A stretch of DNA of 64,000 bases from Manihot esculenta (lineage: Eukaryota; Streptophyta; Magnoliopsida; Malpighiales; Euphorbiaceae), in contig NC_035162.2 in the NCBI RefSeq assembly GCF_001659605.2, positions 30,756,153 to 30,820,152 of the forward strand, given 5' to 3'. Position 1 is the first letter of the stretch, and the number at the start of each line of letters is the position of its first letter. Both the position numbers and the translations under genes were made by a program. The notes beneath the pieces were generated by a model. The model made no database searches and was not told the DNA's origin. It saw only the letters and a list, made by a program, of their open reading frames with translations. Positions 1 through 11,567 of this stretch are shown piece by piece.

Positions 1-544
1 CTTCAGGGAGCTTTCCCTTCTCTAGGTATTCTAGGTATGGGGTCGTCCAGTTCTGGCTTTGCTCCACCTGCAATACAGTGGGCGTTCTGTCAAAGGCAGG
101 TGCGCTAATGTGTTGTACGTATACCTCTTCTAGCTCCTTTTTAGACAATCGGCTGAGCAGGTCTGCCTCTTCATTCTCTTCCCGAGGTATTCTCTGATAC
201 CTGACTGTGATTCCCCGACTCTTGAGCTCGGCTTCTATGGCCTTTACCTTCGCTAGGTAGTTCTGCATGGTAGGGTCTCTGGCCTGGTATGCCCCTGTTA
301 TCTGATTGATCACTAGCTGGGAGTCACTATTCACCTCGAGGTCGGTTGCCCCTACCTCCATTGCTACCAGCATTCCGTTTATTAGGGCTTCGTACTCCGC
401 TACATTATTAGAGACTTTGAATTCTAGGCGTAGGGTGTAGCAGACCTTAAATTCTTCAGGTCCCTTCAACATTATTCCTACGCCACTGCCCCCAACGCCA
501 GATGCCCCGTCTACATATAGCTTCCAACTGAATTCTTGAGAGGA
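1..544 (-). pseudogene. Element E: second (archaeal-like) RNase H domain, truncated by window edge
   Basis: The minus strand is open from the stop at 545-547 to the window edge, in the same frame as the RT segment upstream. It encodes a type-1 RNase H fold with the usual acidic residues visible in YVDGASG, NVAEYEA, SDSQLV and EEADLLS, so the catalytic set looks complete. In Tat-lineage elements this extra RNase H follows the degenerate RT-linked one and precedes integrase; it would degrade RNA in RNA:DNA hybrids during reverse transcription. An in-frame TAA at 545-547 separates it from the RT part, so a full pol is not made without readthrough. Confidence 0.8.
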
Positions 545-2025
545 TTACTCTTCCCTCTCATTCCCCAATGCTTCCAGAGATGACTCACCCCTTTCCATCT
601 GCTCTTCATTGAACGAGCACTCTGCTATGAAATCAGCAAGGGCTTGAGATTTTATGGTGGTCCGAGGTCGATATTCTAAACAGTAAGGGCTAATCTCGAT
701 AGACCAAGCCAGCATCTGACCTAAGGTTTTCGGTCTGTGGAGAATCTTTTTCAGTAGCTGGTTTATCATTACTACCCCTTGGTGGCTTTCCACATAGACC
801 CTAAAATTCCAGACTGCTAGCAGCAGAGCATATGCTATCTTCTCGATGTTCAGATATTTGATCTCGACGTCTTTAAGCACCTTACTGACGTAAAACACTA
901 GTTTCTGTTCTCCCCCCTCTACTCTTACCAACACTGCGCTAACTGCTTGTTCTGAGACTGACAAGTAGATCAGGAGCTCTTCTCCTTCCAATGGACTGCT
1001 AAGTATATGAGATGAGCTGAGATAGCTTTTGAGCTCTTTGAAAGCCTCCCGGCAATCCTCGGTCCATTCAAAGTTCGGCACTTTTCTCAACTTCTTAAAG
1101 AACGGCAAGCATCTTTCCGCCGACCTCGACATGAAGCGATTTAGCGCTACCACTCTCCCAGTAAGTCTTTGGACGTCCTTTACGCAGGTTGGTTCAGGCA
1201 TATTCAGGCTAGCTTCCACTTTCTCCGGATTGGGCTCAATGCCTTTTCCACTTACCATGTATCCCAGGAACTTTCCTCCCTTGATAAAGAAGACACACTT
1301 CGCTGGGTTTAGCCTCATTCTGTACTGCTCTAGCACCTCGAATACCTCCCTCAGATCCACCAAGTGCTGCTTAAAAGTCGGACTCTTCACCACCATATCA
1401 TCCACATACACTTCGACATTCCTGCCGATCTGATCTTTGAAGATTTTATTCATCAATCTCTGGTATGTTGCCCCGACATTTTTCAGCCCGAAAGGCATGG
1501 CCTTATAGCAGTAGGTTCCATCTTCTGTTATGAATGAGGTCTTCTCTTCATCCGATCTGTCCATTGGAATTTGATGGTAACCAGACATAGCATCCAAAGA
1601 CGACATGTAATCAAAACCAGCCGTGGAGTCGACCATTTTATTAATATCAGGGAGGGGATAACAATCTTTGGGACATGCTTGGTTCAGGTCGGTGAAATCT
1701 ATACACATCCTATATTTGCCATTGGCTTTTTTTACTAATACAGGATTTGCTAACCATTGGGGGTATATCACTTCCCTAATAAACCCTGCCTCCTCCAACT
1801 TCTGCACCTCCTCCCTGGTGGCTTGTTGCTTTTCCCTTCCTACTACCCTCTTCTTCTGCTTCACCGGCCTAGCCTCGGGGAAGACATTTAGCTTGTGTGT
1901 CATCACTTCAGGGTCAATCCCAGGCATATCAAAAGGCTTCCAGGCGAAGCTTGATGCGTGACCTCGGATTAGGGCCATGACTTCCGTTTTCTGCTCTTCA
2001 GTGAGGCCGACGTTAAGATTGAAGA
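545..2025 (-). pseudogene. Element E: reverse transcriptase plus RT-linked RNase H
   Basis: This is a pol fragment starting directly at the insertion edge of element B. The ATG at 1978 is internal, because coding sequence continues upstream to 2025 and then resumes beyond 46878. The RT palm is clear: IDFTDLNQACPKD near residue 95 from that ATG, a YHQIPM segment, MPFGLKN, and the catalytic YVDDMVV. A thumb and a weak RNase H (FYVSKVLKD, NIEKIAYALLLAV) follow, ending at an in-frame TAA (545-547). Reverse transcriptase copies element RNA to cDNA in cytoplasmic particles. Inactive as read because it is split and has a stop. Confidence 0.88.
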
Positions 2026-4180
2026 TGTAACGATCCGAAATTGGACCGTTATCGGCGCTACGATCCAGATCGACTTAAGGTCGCCGGGACCCGTAGCAAG
2101 CCTAACATACAACCTGTCATACCTGATAATCCCATACATGATCAACACTTACATAAAATTTCAAACTTTTTCATTCACCAAGCTTGACTTGTGCATGCAT
2201 CCTAATCGTAACATAAACCCCACACAAGAGCCCTCATCAAATGCTCTAGTGGGACATCATATCATACATCAAGCTTGGTCTAACATTTCATAACATTAAA
2301 ACATTTTATAACGATCATGTACAAAAAGGGATTAACATCACATTAAGGTCAAGCACAATACTAACCTCATTACATTATTCTACACTATGCTACAATACAT
2401 CACTTTACAATTCATGTCCACCACTAACTATTACATAGACATAACTTCAACCTGGAAGACTCCCCGGTCTATCCCGAACCTGCAAACCTGGGGGTTAAGG
2501 GAAATGGGTGAGCTACTAGAGCCCAGTGAGCATAATAGTAAAACAGTGTATTAAATCATATGCTTTCATGGAATGCAACACATCACAAACAATTCACATC
2601 AAGGATGGACTTGTCACCAATAGCCCTCTACATAATCCAATCATGCCAGGGGCGTAGTGCAGGCCACACCTGGTCTTTCTCTTACACATAACATATCATA
2701 CATATCCAATCGTGCAGGGGGCGTAGTGCAGGCCACACTCGGACTTCTATATCATATCATATCATATCATATCATATCTCATCATATCGAGGACTAATGG
2801 GTCATCCAACATCCATCCACATCAACATCATAATATGCAATGCAACATATTCGTGGATTCTAATGCAAACAACCTAGTAGATATCATGGTATTCATGATG
2901 CATGAACATGCTCAAAATTGATTTAATTTGATACATAAAGATTCATTCTACTCACCTCAGGCTGACTCTGAAGCAGCTAACTCACTGCTGGGGTCCTCAG
3001 TTCCTCGGGTCCGAACCTACACAGGTGGACACAAAATGAGGGACCAAATATATACTAACATAACTCTAAACTACTCCTCAAAAAGCCCCCAAAACACCCT
3101 AAAACAATCATAAAAAACATTCAAAGGAAGGCTGAACAGGGCACTTTCGGTGGCAGGTTCGGTGACCGAAAGTCCCTCTAGAGCCGAAAGCCATGCACCT
3201 TCGGCGGCCGAAGGTTCCTTCCAGATCCGAAACTCATGCATGTCCGGCGGCACCTTCGGCGGCCGAAAATGCCCTCCAGAGCCGAAAGTCCAAACTTTCG
3301 GGGGCAAGCTTAGGCGGCCAAACATGCCACCACAGACAGGTTCGGCGGCCGAACATGCCTTCGGCTGCCGAACCTAAGTTCTTCCAGAAGTGGCAAAGCA
3401 CAGCCCTCACATGCACATATGCCTCCCTAAACCTTCCAAACATACATTTAGCTATTCTACAACATGCATAAACTCATTCTCAAGCATATAGGGGCATAAA
3501 ACTAGCCTAGACCCCAACAAACAACAACATAACATCACATTACATACATTTATCCTCAAATCTACATAAACCCTAACATTTTTTTACAACTAACCTAAAC
3601 ATGCATTTCTACCCCAAAAAACCTTCATAAAACTTGTTTAAAACATCGAAGGAGGCGAGGATCGACGCTTACCTCTTGAAGATTGAGAGAAGACGTGATC
3701 CAACTTGGAGATTTGGAAAAAACGGGTTCTGGAGGTCTCCAAGCTCCAAAACTTCGATGTTTGCTCAAAAACTTCAAAACCAAGTTAAAACTTGTTAGAA
3801 ACTTATAGGATTTGAAGGGAAAACCTCAAAACCAACCATGGAAGGGCATGAACTCACCTTTGCCCAAAAATGGAGGAGAAAACTCGCCCATTTTCGGACA
3901 TGGGGCCTTTTATAGGTGGCTGGCCAGACCACCTTCGGAAGCCAAAGGTGACTCCAAAACTCCACCAAGTTCGGCAGCCGAACATGAGGTTCGGCGGCCG
4001 AACCTGGATTTTCCTCCATGGTGTTTTTCTTTCAAAACTCAATTTCTTTCATACTTAAAACCTTGAAAACATGTAAAAACATTTTAGAAAAACATATTCT
4101 TACTCTTCTAGAGAGTTTCGACATCTGAGATTCCATCGGACGGTAGGAATTCTGATGCCGGAGTCTAGCCGGGTATTACA
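2026..4180 (-). repeat. Element B 3' LTR (2155 bp)
   Basis: It starts TGTAACGATCC after the TSD GAAGA and ends GGGTATTACA just before a polypurine tract. It matches the split 5' LTR at 21592-22813 plus 45968-46877 (about 2132 bp), with scattered substitutions and fewer ATCAT repeats in the other copy. Inside are an ATCAT microsatellite (about 2755-2785), two units of a CCAGG...CCTGG repeat (about 2644-2745), a cluster of TTCGGCGGCCGAA-like near-palindromes (3140-3375 and 3965-4005), and a minus-strand TATA box (3906-3915). Small open frames inside this LTR come from the GC-rich repeats and are not genes. Confidence 0.9.
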
Positions 4181-4194
4181 TTCTCCCCCCTTAA
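4181..4194 (-). other. Element B polypurine tract
   Basis: Reading the minus strand, TTAAGGGGGGAGAA directly abuts the 3' LTR. Elements A and C have the same arrangement. The tract primes plus-strand DNA synthesis. Confidence 0.8.
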
Positions 4195-4277
4195 GAACAT
4201 TCGTCCCCGAATGTTCACCAAACAAGCATAGCAAGGCATAACACACATAAACACATAAAAACACATAGATACTAACC

Positions 4278-5395
4278 TTAAAAGAGATGAGGGTATTGCT
4301 GGAGCATGGACTCCCGTGTCTCCCAGGTACATTCCTCTATGTTATGGTCATTCCAAAGGACTTTCACCATCGGGATTTCCTTGTTCCTCAGCTTTCTGAT
4401 CTGCGTGTTAAGGATCTGCACTGGCTGCTCAACATAGGTGAAATCTCCTAGGATCTCCATATCAGGCTCACTAAGAACCTTGCCCGGATTTGACACGAAC
4501 TTTCGTAACATGGAAACATGGAAAACCGGATGGATTCTTTCCATTGAAGCAGGTAAGTCTAACTTGTATATACATTCCCAATCTTTTGTAAGATTTCAAA
4601 AGGTCCGATGTACCGTGGAGCTAGCTTACCTTTCTTCCCGAAATGAATCACCCCTTTCATAGGAGACACCTTGAGCAATACCAGATCTCCCTCCTGAAAC
4701 TCTACAAGCTTCCTGCGGACATCTGCATAGCTTTTCTGCCGACTTACAGCAGTTTTGATCCTTTCTCTGATGATGGGCACTACTCTGCTGGTGATCTCTA
4801 CTAGCTTAGGCCCTGCCAAGGCCCTTTCTCCAACTTCTTCCCAGCAAACAGGTGACCTGCACTTCCTTCCATACAAAGCTTCATATGGAGCCATCCCTAT
4901 GCTAGCATGATAGCTGTTATTGTAGGCAAACTCCACCAAAAGTAGATGCTGCCTCCAAGAACTGCCAAAATCTAGCACACACATTCTGAGCATATCTTCA
5001 ATTGTCTGGATGGTCCTCTCCGACTGTCCATCAATCTGTGGATAGAAAGCAGTGATAAAATCTAGCCTGGTACCCATAGCATTCTGCAGACTCCGCCAAA
5101 ATCTGGAGGTGAACTGGGGTCCTCTATCAGACACTATTGAAACAGGAGCCCCATGCAGCCTGACCACTTCATTAACAAATACCTGCACCAATTTGTCCAC
5201 AGAATAGCTACTCCTGATAGGGATGAAGTGAGCAGATTTGGTCAGTCTGTCCACAATCACCCATATGAAGTCTAATCTGTTGGATGTTGCCGGTAACCCC
5301 ACCACGAAGTCCATAGCTATATTCTCCCATTTCCACTCTGGAATCAACAGTGGGTTAAGCATTCCAGCCGGCTTCTGATGTTCCAGCTTCACCCT
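4278..5395 (-). pseudogene. Element B: integrase with C-terminal chromodomain, frameshifted
   Basis: The minus strand encodes the integrase core: MDFVVGLP with the first catalytic Asp, SDRGPQF with the second, and DGQSERTIQTIED with the Glu. A GPY/F-type region (GPFEILQ) and a chromodomain-like tail (VEQPVQIL to WETRESMLQQYPHLF) follow. The frame breaks near 4560-4580, where GNV should continue into the tail seen at 4544-4278; relatives A and C are continuous there. Upstream the frame is cut by the in-frame TAA at 5396-5398. The chromodomain tail of this lineage is thought to guide insertion into heterochromatin. Confidence 0.85.
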
Positions 5396-6179
5396 TTAAC
5401 ATACTTCGCAGGCGGACACAAACTGTGCCACTTCTCTCTTCATAGCTGACCACCAATAAACTCTCTTCAGATCTTGATACATCTTGGTGGCTCCAGGGTG
5501 AACACTGTATCTAGCATTATGAGCTTCCCTCATAATGTCGCCTTTCAGACTCACGTCATCTGGTACACATAACCTGTTCCCATAGCGGAGGATCCCCTTG
5601 CTGTCAAATCTGCACTCATCATTCTTGCCTGACTGAACAGTCCTGGCAATTTTCACTAACTTTGGGTCCTCATGTTGTTTCTGAGCCACCTGCTTTAGAA
5701 ACACGGGTGTCACTCTCATCTGAGCCATCAAAGCACCTATACCAAACAACTCTAACTGCAGCCCTTCATTAATGAGCTTATAGAATTCTTTTACCACCGG
5801 CCTCCTCTCTGCTGCAATATGGGATAGACTGCCAAGTGATTTCCGGCTTAGGGCATCTGCCATAATATTTGCCTTACCCGGATGGTACTGAATTTTGCAA
5901 TCATAGTCACTGAGCAGTTCTACCCATCTCCTCTGCCTTAGGTTCAACTCTCTCTGACTCAAAATGTACTGCAAGCTCTTATGATCTGTGAAGATCTCAC
6001 ACTTAACCCCGTAAAGGTAATGCCTCCACATTTTGAGTGCAAAGATCACAGCTGCCATCTCTAGGTCATGTGTAGGATAATTCAACTCATGCTTCTTCAG
6101 CTGTCTAGAAGCATAAGCAATTACCCTTTCATTTTGCATCAACACAAAACCTAGTCCCACACGGGACGCATCACAAAAC
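5396..6179 (-). pseudogene. Element B: RNase H, linker and integrase zinc finger
   Basis: This carries the RT-linked RNase H ([49 protein letters not shown]) and the H2C2 zinc-binding N terminus of integrase, ending CEVC. The TAA at 5396-5398 replaces the CAA seen in element C at 42541. The upstream edge is solo LTR G; reading resumes beyond it at 8486. The first residues reported before FCDAS come from the solo LTR, not the element. Confidence 0.85.
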
Positions 6180-8485
6180 TGTAACGACCAGGAAACCGGA
6201 CCGCTACCGGCACTAGGATCCAAATCGGCTTAAGGCCGCCGGGACCCGTAGCAAGCCAAACATTCATCCTGTATACCTGTTTAATCCCATACATGATCAA
6301 CAATTACATAAAAATTTAAAACTTTCTCCTTTAATCATTCATTCATTCATTCATTCTTTCATTCAAGCTTAACCTGTGCATGCATAAATCACAACATAAA
6401 ACCTCTCACTGGAGTCCTCATCAAATACTCCAATGGGGTAACATAACATACATTAAGCTTGGTTTACATAATCATCTTTAAACATTTAAAATCATGTACT
6501 AAAAAGGGATTAACAACATACTATGGTCAAGCACAACTCTAAACTTCCATAAACATCAATCCATTAATTTCTATACCATACTTTTACATTACATCGTATT
6601 CATGTCCACATCTAGCTATTACATACAACATGATTCTACTCCTGCTAACCTCCTGGTCTACCCTATACCTGCAAACCTGGGGAATTAAGGGAGTGGGGTG
6701 AGCTACTAGAGCCCAGTGAGCAGAATAATAAAACATTTTAAAACATATGCTATAATGGGATGCATCACATCACAGACAAATCACATCAAGGATGGACTTG
6801 TCACCAGTAGTCCTCTACATAGTCCAACTGTGCCAGGGGCGTAGAATGGGCCTCACTGGTCTTTCTTTTACATAACATAGCATAACATAACATTCCAACT
6901 GTGCCAGGGGCGTAGAATGGGCCTCACTGGTCTTTCTCTTACATTGTGCCAGGGACGTAGAATGGGCCTCACTGGTCTTCCATACCGTATCATCATCATA
7001 CCATAACATACGAGGACTAAAGGATCATTCAACATCCATCCACATCATCATCAAGTTATGCAATGCAACATATTTGTGAATTCTAATGCAAACAACCTAG
7101 TATATCTCATGGCATACGTGATGCATGTATCATGCTCAAAATTTATTTGTTTGCTTTGAAACATAAAGAATTATTCCACTCACCTCTGGCTGAAGCTCTA
7201 ATGACTCTGAAGCAGCTATCTCACTGCTGAGGTCCTCGGTTCCTCGGGTCCGAACCTACACAGGTGAACTCAAATGAGGGACCAAACATCTATGAACATG
7301 ACTTTAAAATACTCCCCAAAAACCCCCTAAAACACCATAAAACAATCACATAAATCATGCAAAAGAAGGCTGAATAGGGCACTTTCGGCGGCAGGTTCGG
7401 TGGCCGAAAGTCCCTCCAGAGCTGAAAGTCATGCACCTTCGGCGGCACTTTCGGCGGCCGAAGGTTCCCTCCAGAGATGAAACTCATGCATGTTTGGCGG
7501 CACCTTCGGCGGCCGAAACTCCCTTCCAGAGCCGAAAGTCCACTTTCGGGGGCAGGGTTCGGCAGCCAAAAGTTAGCCTCCACAGGCAGGTTTGGCTGCC
7601 GAACCTGATTTCTTCCAAAGGGCAGAACTCAGCCTCTTTCATGCACAAATGCCTCCCAATCCATTCCATCATGCATTTACCTAGTCTACAACATGCAAAC
7701 TCAAGCCAACAAGCACATAGGGGTCTCAAACTAACTTAAACCCCAACCAAAACACATCAAACAACCCACATTGCTCACAAGCATAACATAAACCCATAAC
7801 TCAACAATAACCTAAACATGCATTTCTACCCCATAGATCTTCATAAAACTTGTTTAAAACATACAAGGAAGGTTGGATCTAAGCTTACCTCTTGAATATC
7901 GAGAGGAAAGACGATCCTAGCTTGGAGATGGGGAGAAATCACCTCTTTAGTCTCCAAGCTTCAAAACTTGCTCTTTTGCTCAAATATCTTCAAACCAAGA
8001 GAAAACTCATAAGAAAATCATGAAGATTTGAAGGAAGAAGCTCAAAATCGATGAGGGACGGTGGAGGACTCACCTTGGCCGAAAATGGGGAAAAAGCTCA
8101 CCCGTTCGGACATGGGGACCCTTTTATAAGTGGCTGGCCAGGCCACTTTCGGGGGCCTAACGTGCCTCCGCATGCATGCCATGTTCGACGGCCGAATATA
8201 AGGTTCGGCGGCCGAACCTGGACTTCCCTCTCTCATGCCTTCGGAGGCCTAAAGCACTCCCGAAATGCATGCATGTTCGGCAGCCGAACTTGAGGTTCGG
8301 TGGCCGAACCTGGGTCTTCCTCCAAGGTTATTTTCATACAAAACTCATTTCCTTTCTTGCTTAAAACCATAAAATACATTAAAACATTTTATGAAAACAT
8401 GGTTTTACCCTTCTAGGGGTTTCCGACATCCGAGATTCCACCGGACGGTAGGAATTCTGATACCGGAGTCTAGCCGGGTATTACA
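6180..8485 (-). mobile_element. Solo LTR G (Tekay-type, 2306 bp) in element B
   Basis: It begins TGTAACGACCAGG and ends GGGTATTACA, the minus-strand termini of this LTR family, with no internal region or second LTR. It contains three units of the CCAGG...CTGG repeat (about 6829-6990), an ATTC repeat (about 6335-6365), TTCGGCGGCCGAA-like palindromes, and a minus-strand TATA box (around 8121-8130). Solo LTRs arise by recombination between the two LTRs of one element. The flanks are odd: the adjacent 5-mers differ (AAAAC and TCACA), but a 31-bp host segment occurs on both sides (6149-6179 and 8493-8523). Confidence 0.9.
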
Positions 8486-9082
8486 TCACACAACCTAGTC
8501 CCACACGGGACGCATCACAAAACACTGTGAAGTCTTCATTGCTGGTAGGCAGAGCTAACACCGGTGCTGACGTCAACCTTCTCTTCAGCTCTTCAAAGCT
8601 TTCCTCGCACTGATGAGACCACACAAACTTCTGGTTCTTCTTGGTCAATCTGGTCATAGGAGCGGCAATTTTAGAGAAGTCCTGAACGAACCTCCTATAG
8701 TAACCTGCCAAACCCAAGAAGCTCTTGATCTCTGTTACTATAGTGGGTCTGGGCCAGTTAGCTACAGCTTCTACCTTCTTGGGGTCCACTTCAATTCCGT
8801 TTTCTGACACAACATGCCCCAAGAATAAGATGCTCCTCAACCAGAATTCACACTTGGAGAACTTGGCATACAAGCCATGCTCTCTTAGGGTCTGCAGAAC
8901 TATCCTCAGATGATGGGCATGCTCCTCTACATTCCTGGAATACACTAAGATATCATCAATGAAGACAATAACAAAGTGGTCCAGGTACTGGCTAAACGCT
9001 CTGTTCATGAGATCCATGAATGCTGCAGGGGCATTGGTCAGCCCAAACGGCATTACTAGGAACTCATAATGCCCATATCTGG
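8486..9082 (-). pseudogene. Element B: reverse transcriptase palm and thumb, middle fragment
   Basis: The minus strand continues RT from the other side of element A. It holds [12 protein letters not shown], the catalytic FIDDILVYS, and the thumb and connection ([19 protein letters not shown]) up to [12 protein letters not shown], where solo LTR G begins. No stop lies inside this fragment. It joins 18802-19575 across the TSD TCTGG (CCAGA on this strand) left by A. Confidence 0.88.
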
Positions 9083-9149
9083 TGTAATACCCGGCTAGAG
9101 TCCGGCACCGGAATTCCTGTTGTCTGATGGAATCCGGGGTGTTGGGATT

Positions 9150-9159
9150 CTATATAAGG
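9150..9159 (+). promoter_or_regulatory. TATA-like box in element A 5' LTR (CTATATAAGG)
   Basis: The sequence CTATATAAGG is also at 16603-16612 in the 3' LTR. In the relatives (C 23078-23087; B, F and G on the minus strand) the likely TATA box is instead a CTATAAAAGG-type site about 265 bp into the LTR, beside GGCCAGCC. That site is missing from A. The core promoter of A may therefore have shifted. Position and sequence are seen; function is inferred. Confidence 0.45.
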
Positions 9160-10561
9160 GTAGGAATTATGTTTTCTACGTGTTATGATGTGTTTTCTGG
9201 GTTTACAGTGTGATAGTTTTGAGTTGAAATGAACCAAGGCAGAGGAGCCAAGTTCGGCCGCCGAAGATAAGTTCGGCCGCCGAAAGTGCCCAATGTTCGG
9301 CTTCCGAAGTTCAGATTCGGCCGCCGAATGTTGCATGGTTTTGTATGTGATTGGGCAGCCGATGATGAGTTGGCCAGCTAGCTGAGTCATGGCTTTTGAC
9401 AAGTGTTGGCCTCAGATTCTTGCCATGGAATGGCCACGTCTCTTATGACTCATCTGTACATGTTTTTGGTTGTTCTTACAGCAGTTTGAGGTGCTTGCAA
9501 AGGTGTTGAGAGTTGAGAGAGTTGAGAGAAACAAAAGTTACGCTTTTGAGATTTTGAGAGTTTAAAGAGAGGTTGATATGTTTTTCCTTTGTTCAGTGTG
9601 TGTATCTTCCTGTTTCCAGAGGTAAGGGCAGTTTTAGACCCTGTTTATATGTTTTTCTGAAGGGTTAAAGGAAGGAAAAGCATGCTTAGGTTATTCATGG
9701 TAGTTTTGATGATTTATGCATGTATACATGTTTATGTGTTATGTTTGATTTGTTGTTTGGGGTTATTAGATAGTTTTGGACCCCTGTGATCATATACTTA
9801 TGTATATGTGTGTTGAGGAGTTGGTATATGCATGTTTGGAGTTATTGAAGGGAAGAAGGAGATGGTTTGCCGTTGAAGCTGAGTTCTGGATGAACTCAGG
9901 TTCGGCAGCCGAAGGTTCATTCGGCCGCCGAACCTCTTGCATGGTGGCTTAGGCTGCCATAGCTTGCCCCCGCGAGCTTGTGCATGTTCGGCTCTGTTTG
10001 GGGGATTCGGCCGCCGAAGGTTAGAGACTTTCGTCTCTGGAGTGCCTTGTGGCCTCCGAAACTTGCCCCCGAAAGGGTTCGGCCGCCGAACATAGAGATT
10101 CGGCCGCCGAAGGTGCTTGAGTTTCGTCTCTGGAGAGGACATTCGGCCGCCGAACCTGCCGCCGAAAGTGTTCTGTCCAGCTTTCCTTTGCTTGCTTTGC
10201 ATGACTATTAGAGTGAGTGTAAGGGGATTCTTAGGGAGTTTAATAGAGTTGGTCATAAGCTTGTTTGGTCCCTCATTTGAGTCTTTATGTGCTTATACAG
10301 ACCAGAGGAATCAGAGAGAGCAGCAGTGAGTACTGCTCCAGAGATTCAGAACCTGCAGAGTCAGTCAGTCCAGTTAGCCAGAGGTGAGTGGAACTAAACT
10401 TAAGACTGATGATTTTTAATTGAACCATAAGCTGCTTTTAGCATATCTCATGCATCATGTTTATGCCATAGGTTGATTGCATTAGTATTCACGAATATGT
10501 TGCATTGCATTGTTATTTGGTGATGTGAGTGAATGCTGAATGATCCAATAGTCTCAGACAG

Positions 10562-10750
10562 GAAGTCCAGGAGCCTTTGACTACGCCCTGGCAAGTATAG
10601 CAAAGTCCAGGAGCCTTTGACTACGCCCTGGCAGGTATATAGTAAAGTCCAGGAGCCTTTGACTACGCCCTGGCAATGGTAAGTACAATGGTGTTATATA
10701 CACATATACATATATGACAGGAAGTCCAGGAGCCTTTGACTACGCCCTGG
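10562..10750 (+). repeat. Four-unit LTR minisatellite with CCAGG/CCTGG arms
   Basis: The roughly 30-bp unit AAGTCCAGGAGCCTTTGACT followed by ACGCCCTGGCA occurs four times with short variable spacers. Each unit can pair CCAGG with CCTGG in a small hairpin. The 3' LTR has the same four (18015-18203). Element C has three plus a variant in one LTR and two plus a variant in the other. Confidence 0.85.
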
Positions 10751-11351
10751 CACAGAGTTACTGGGACTATGTGGTGACAGGTTTACTCTTGATGTGGCTT
10801 GTCTGTGATATGGTGCATTCCATGAGATCATATTTTACTGAGATGTTTTACTGTTCTACTCACTGAGCTATAGAGCTCATCCCACTCCCTTAACCCCAGT
10901 TTTGCAGGTTCAGTGTACAGGGACAGTCCAGCAGAGTACAGGAAAAATGAAGAGATCTGTAATAGCTTAGAGTGGACATGTAATATTAAAGAGATGTAAT
11001 AGTTGTTGCTTGACCTAGACCTAGTGATGTATGTTTTGTATATGATCTGTATATGTATATATGTTTTCCTGTATGTGAGAACCAGGCTTAACAGGTATGA
11101 GTTAACCCATCTAGAGCAAGCTCTAGTCAGGGATACAGAGTACAGAGTACATGAGTACAGAGTACAGAGATAGTGCATGCACAGGTTAAGCCTTGGTTCA
11201 GAAAAGAGTTTTATTTTCACATAAACTGTATGATCATGTATGAGGTTTACAGGTACACAGAGAGTATAGCAGGCTTGCTACGGGTTTTGGCGGCCTTAAG
11301 CCGACCAGAATCCTAGCGCCGGTGACGGTCCATTTTGGGGTCGTTACAGAT

Positions 11352-11363
11352 TGGTATCAGAGC
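11352..11363 (+). other. Element A primer binding site (initiator Met tRNA)
   Basis: TGGTATCAGAGC starts three bases after the LTR end. It is complementary to the 3' end of plant initiator tRNA-Met, the standard minus-strand primer for this lineage. Confidence 0.9.
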
Positions 11364-11567
11364 CCTAGGTTCACATGATCGGACCTATAGAGACAGTGTT
11401 GGGCTCAGACAGGTTAGAAGTGGTCAAGCACAATAGGAAAATCATGTCCACTAGGATAGGGTCTTGAGTCCTATCTGCTATGATATGCCATGAGTATTGT
11501 ATGTGTATGATATGTGATGTTTATGTGCTAAGTGATATGTTATATGTTGTGTTTCCAGAGAGGAAAG

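Larger units (their letters stand above)
9083..11348 (+). repeat. Element A 5' LTR
   Basis: It runs TGTAATACCC to GGTCGTTACA. A TATA-like box lies 67 bp in. At least eight GGCCGCCGAA-type near-palindromes occur (about 9254-9330 and 9920-10170), then a four-unit repeat (10562-10750). A CCCTTAACCCCAG-type segment conserved across the family lies near 10890. Open frames in the LTR, for example 9978-10211, are repeat artefacts present in both LTR copies. Confidence 0.95.

Noticed and set aside
10562..10750. CRISPR-like array (about 30-bp repeats with short spacers)
   Set aside because: Only four units with very short irregular spacers, in a plant LTR, present identically in both LTRs of element A. 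It is a minisatellite.
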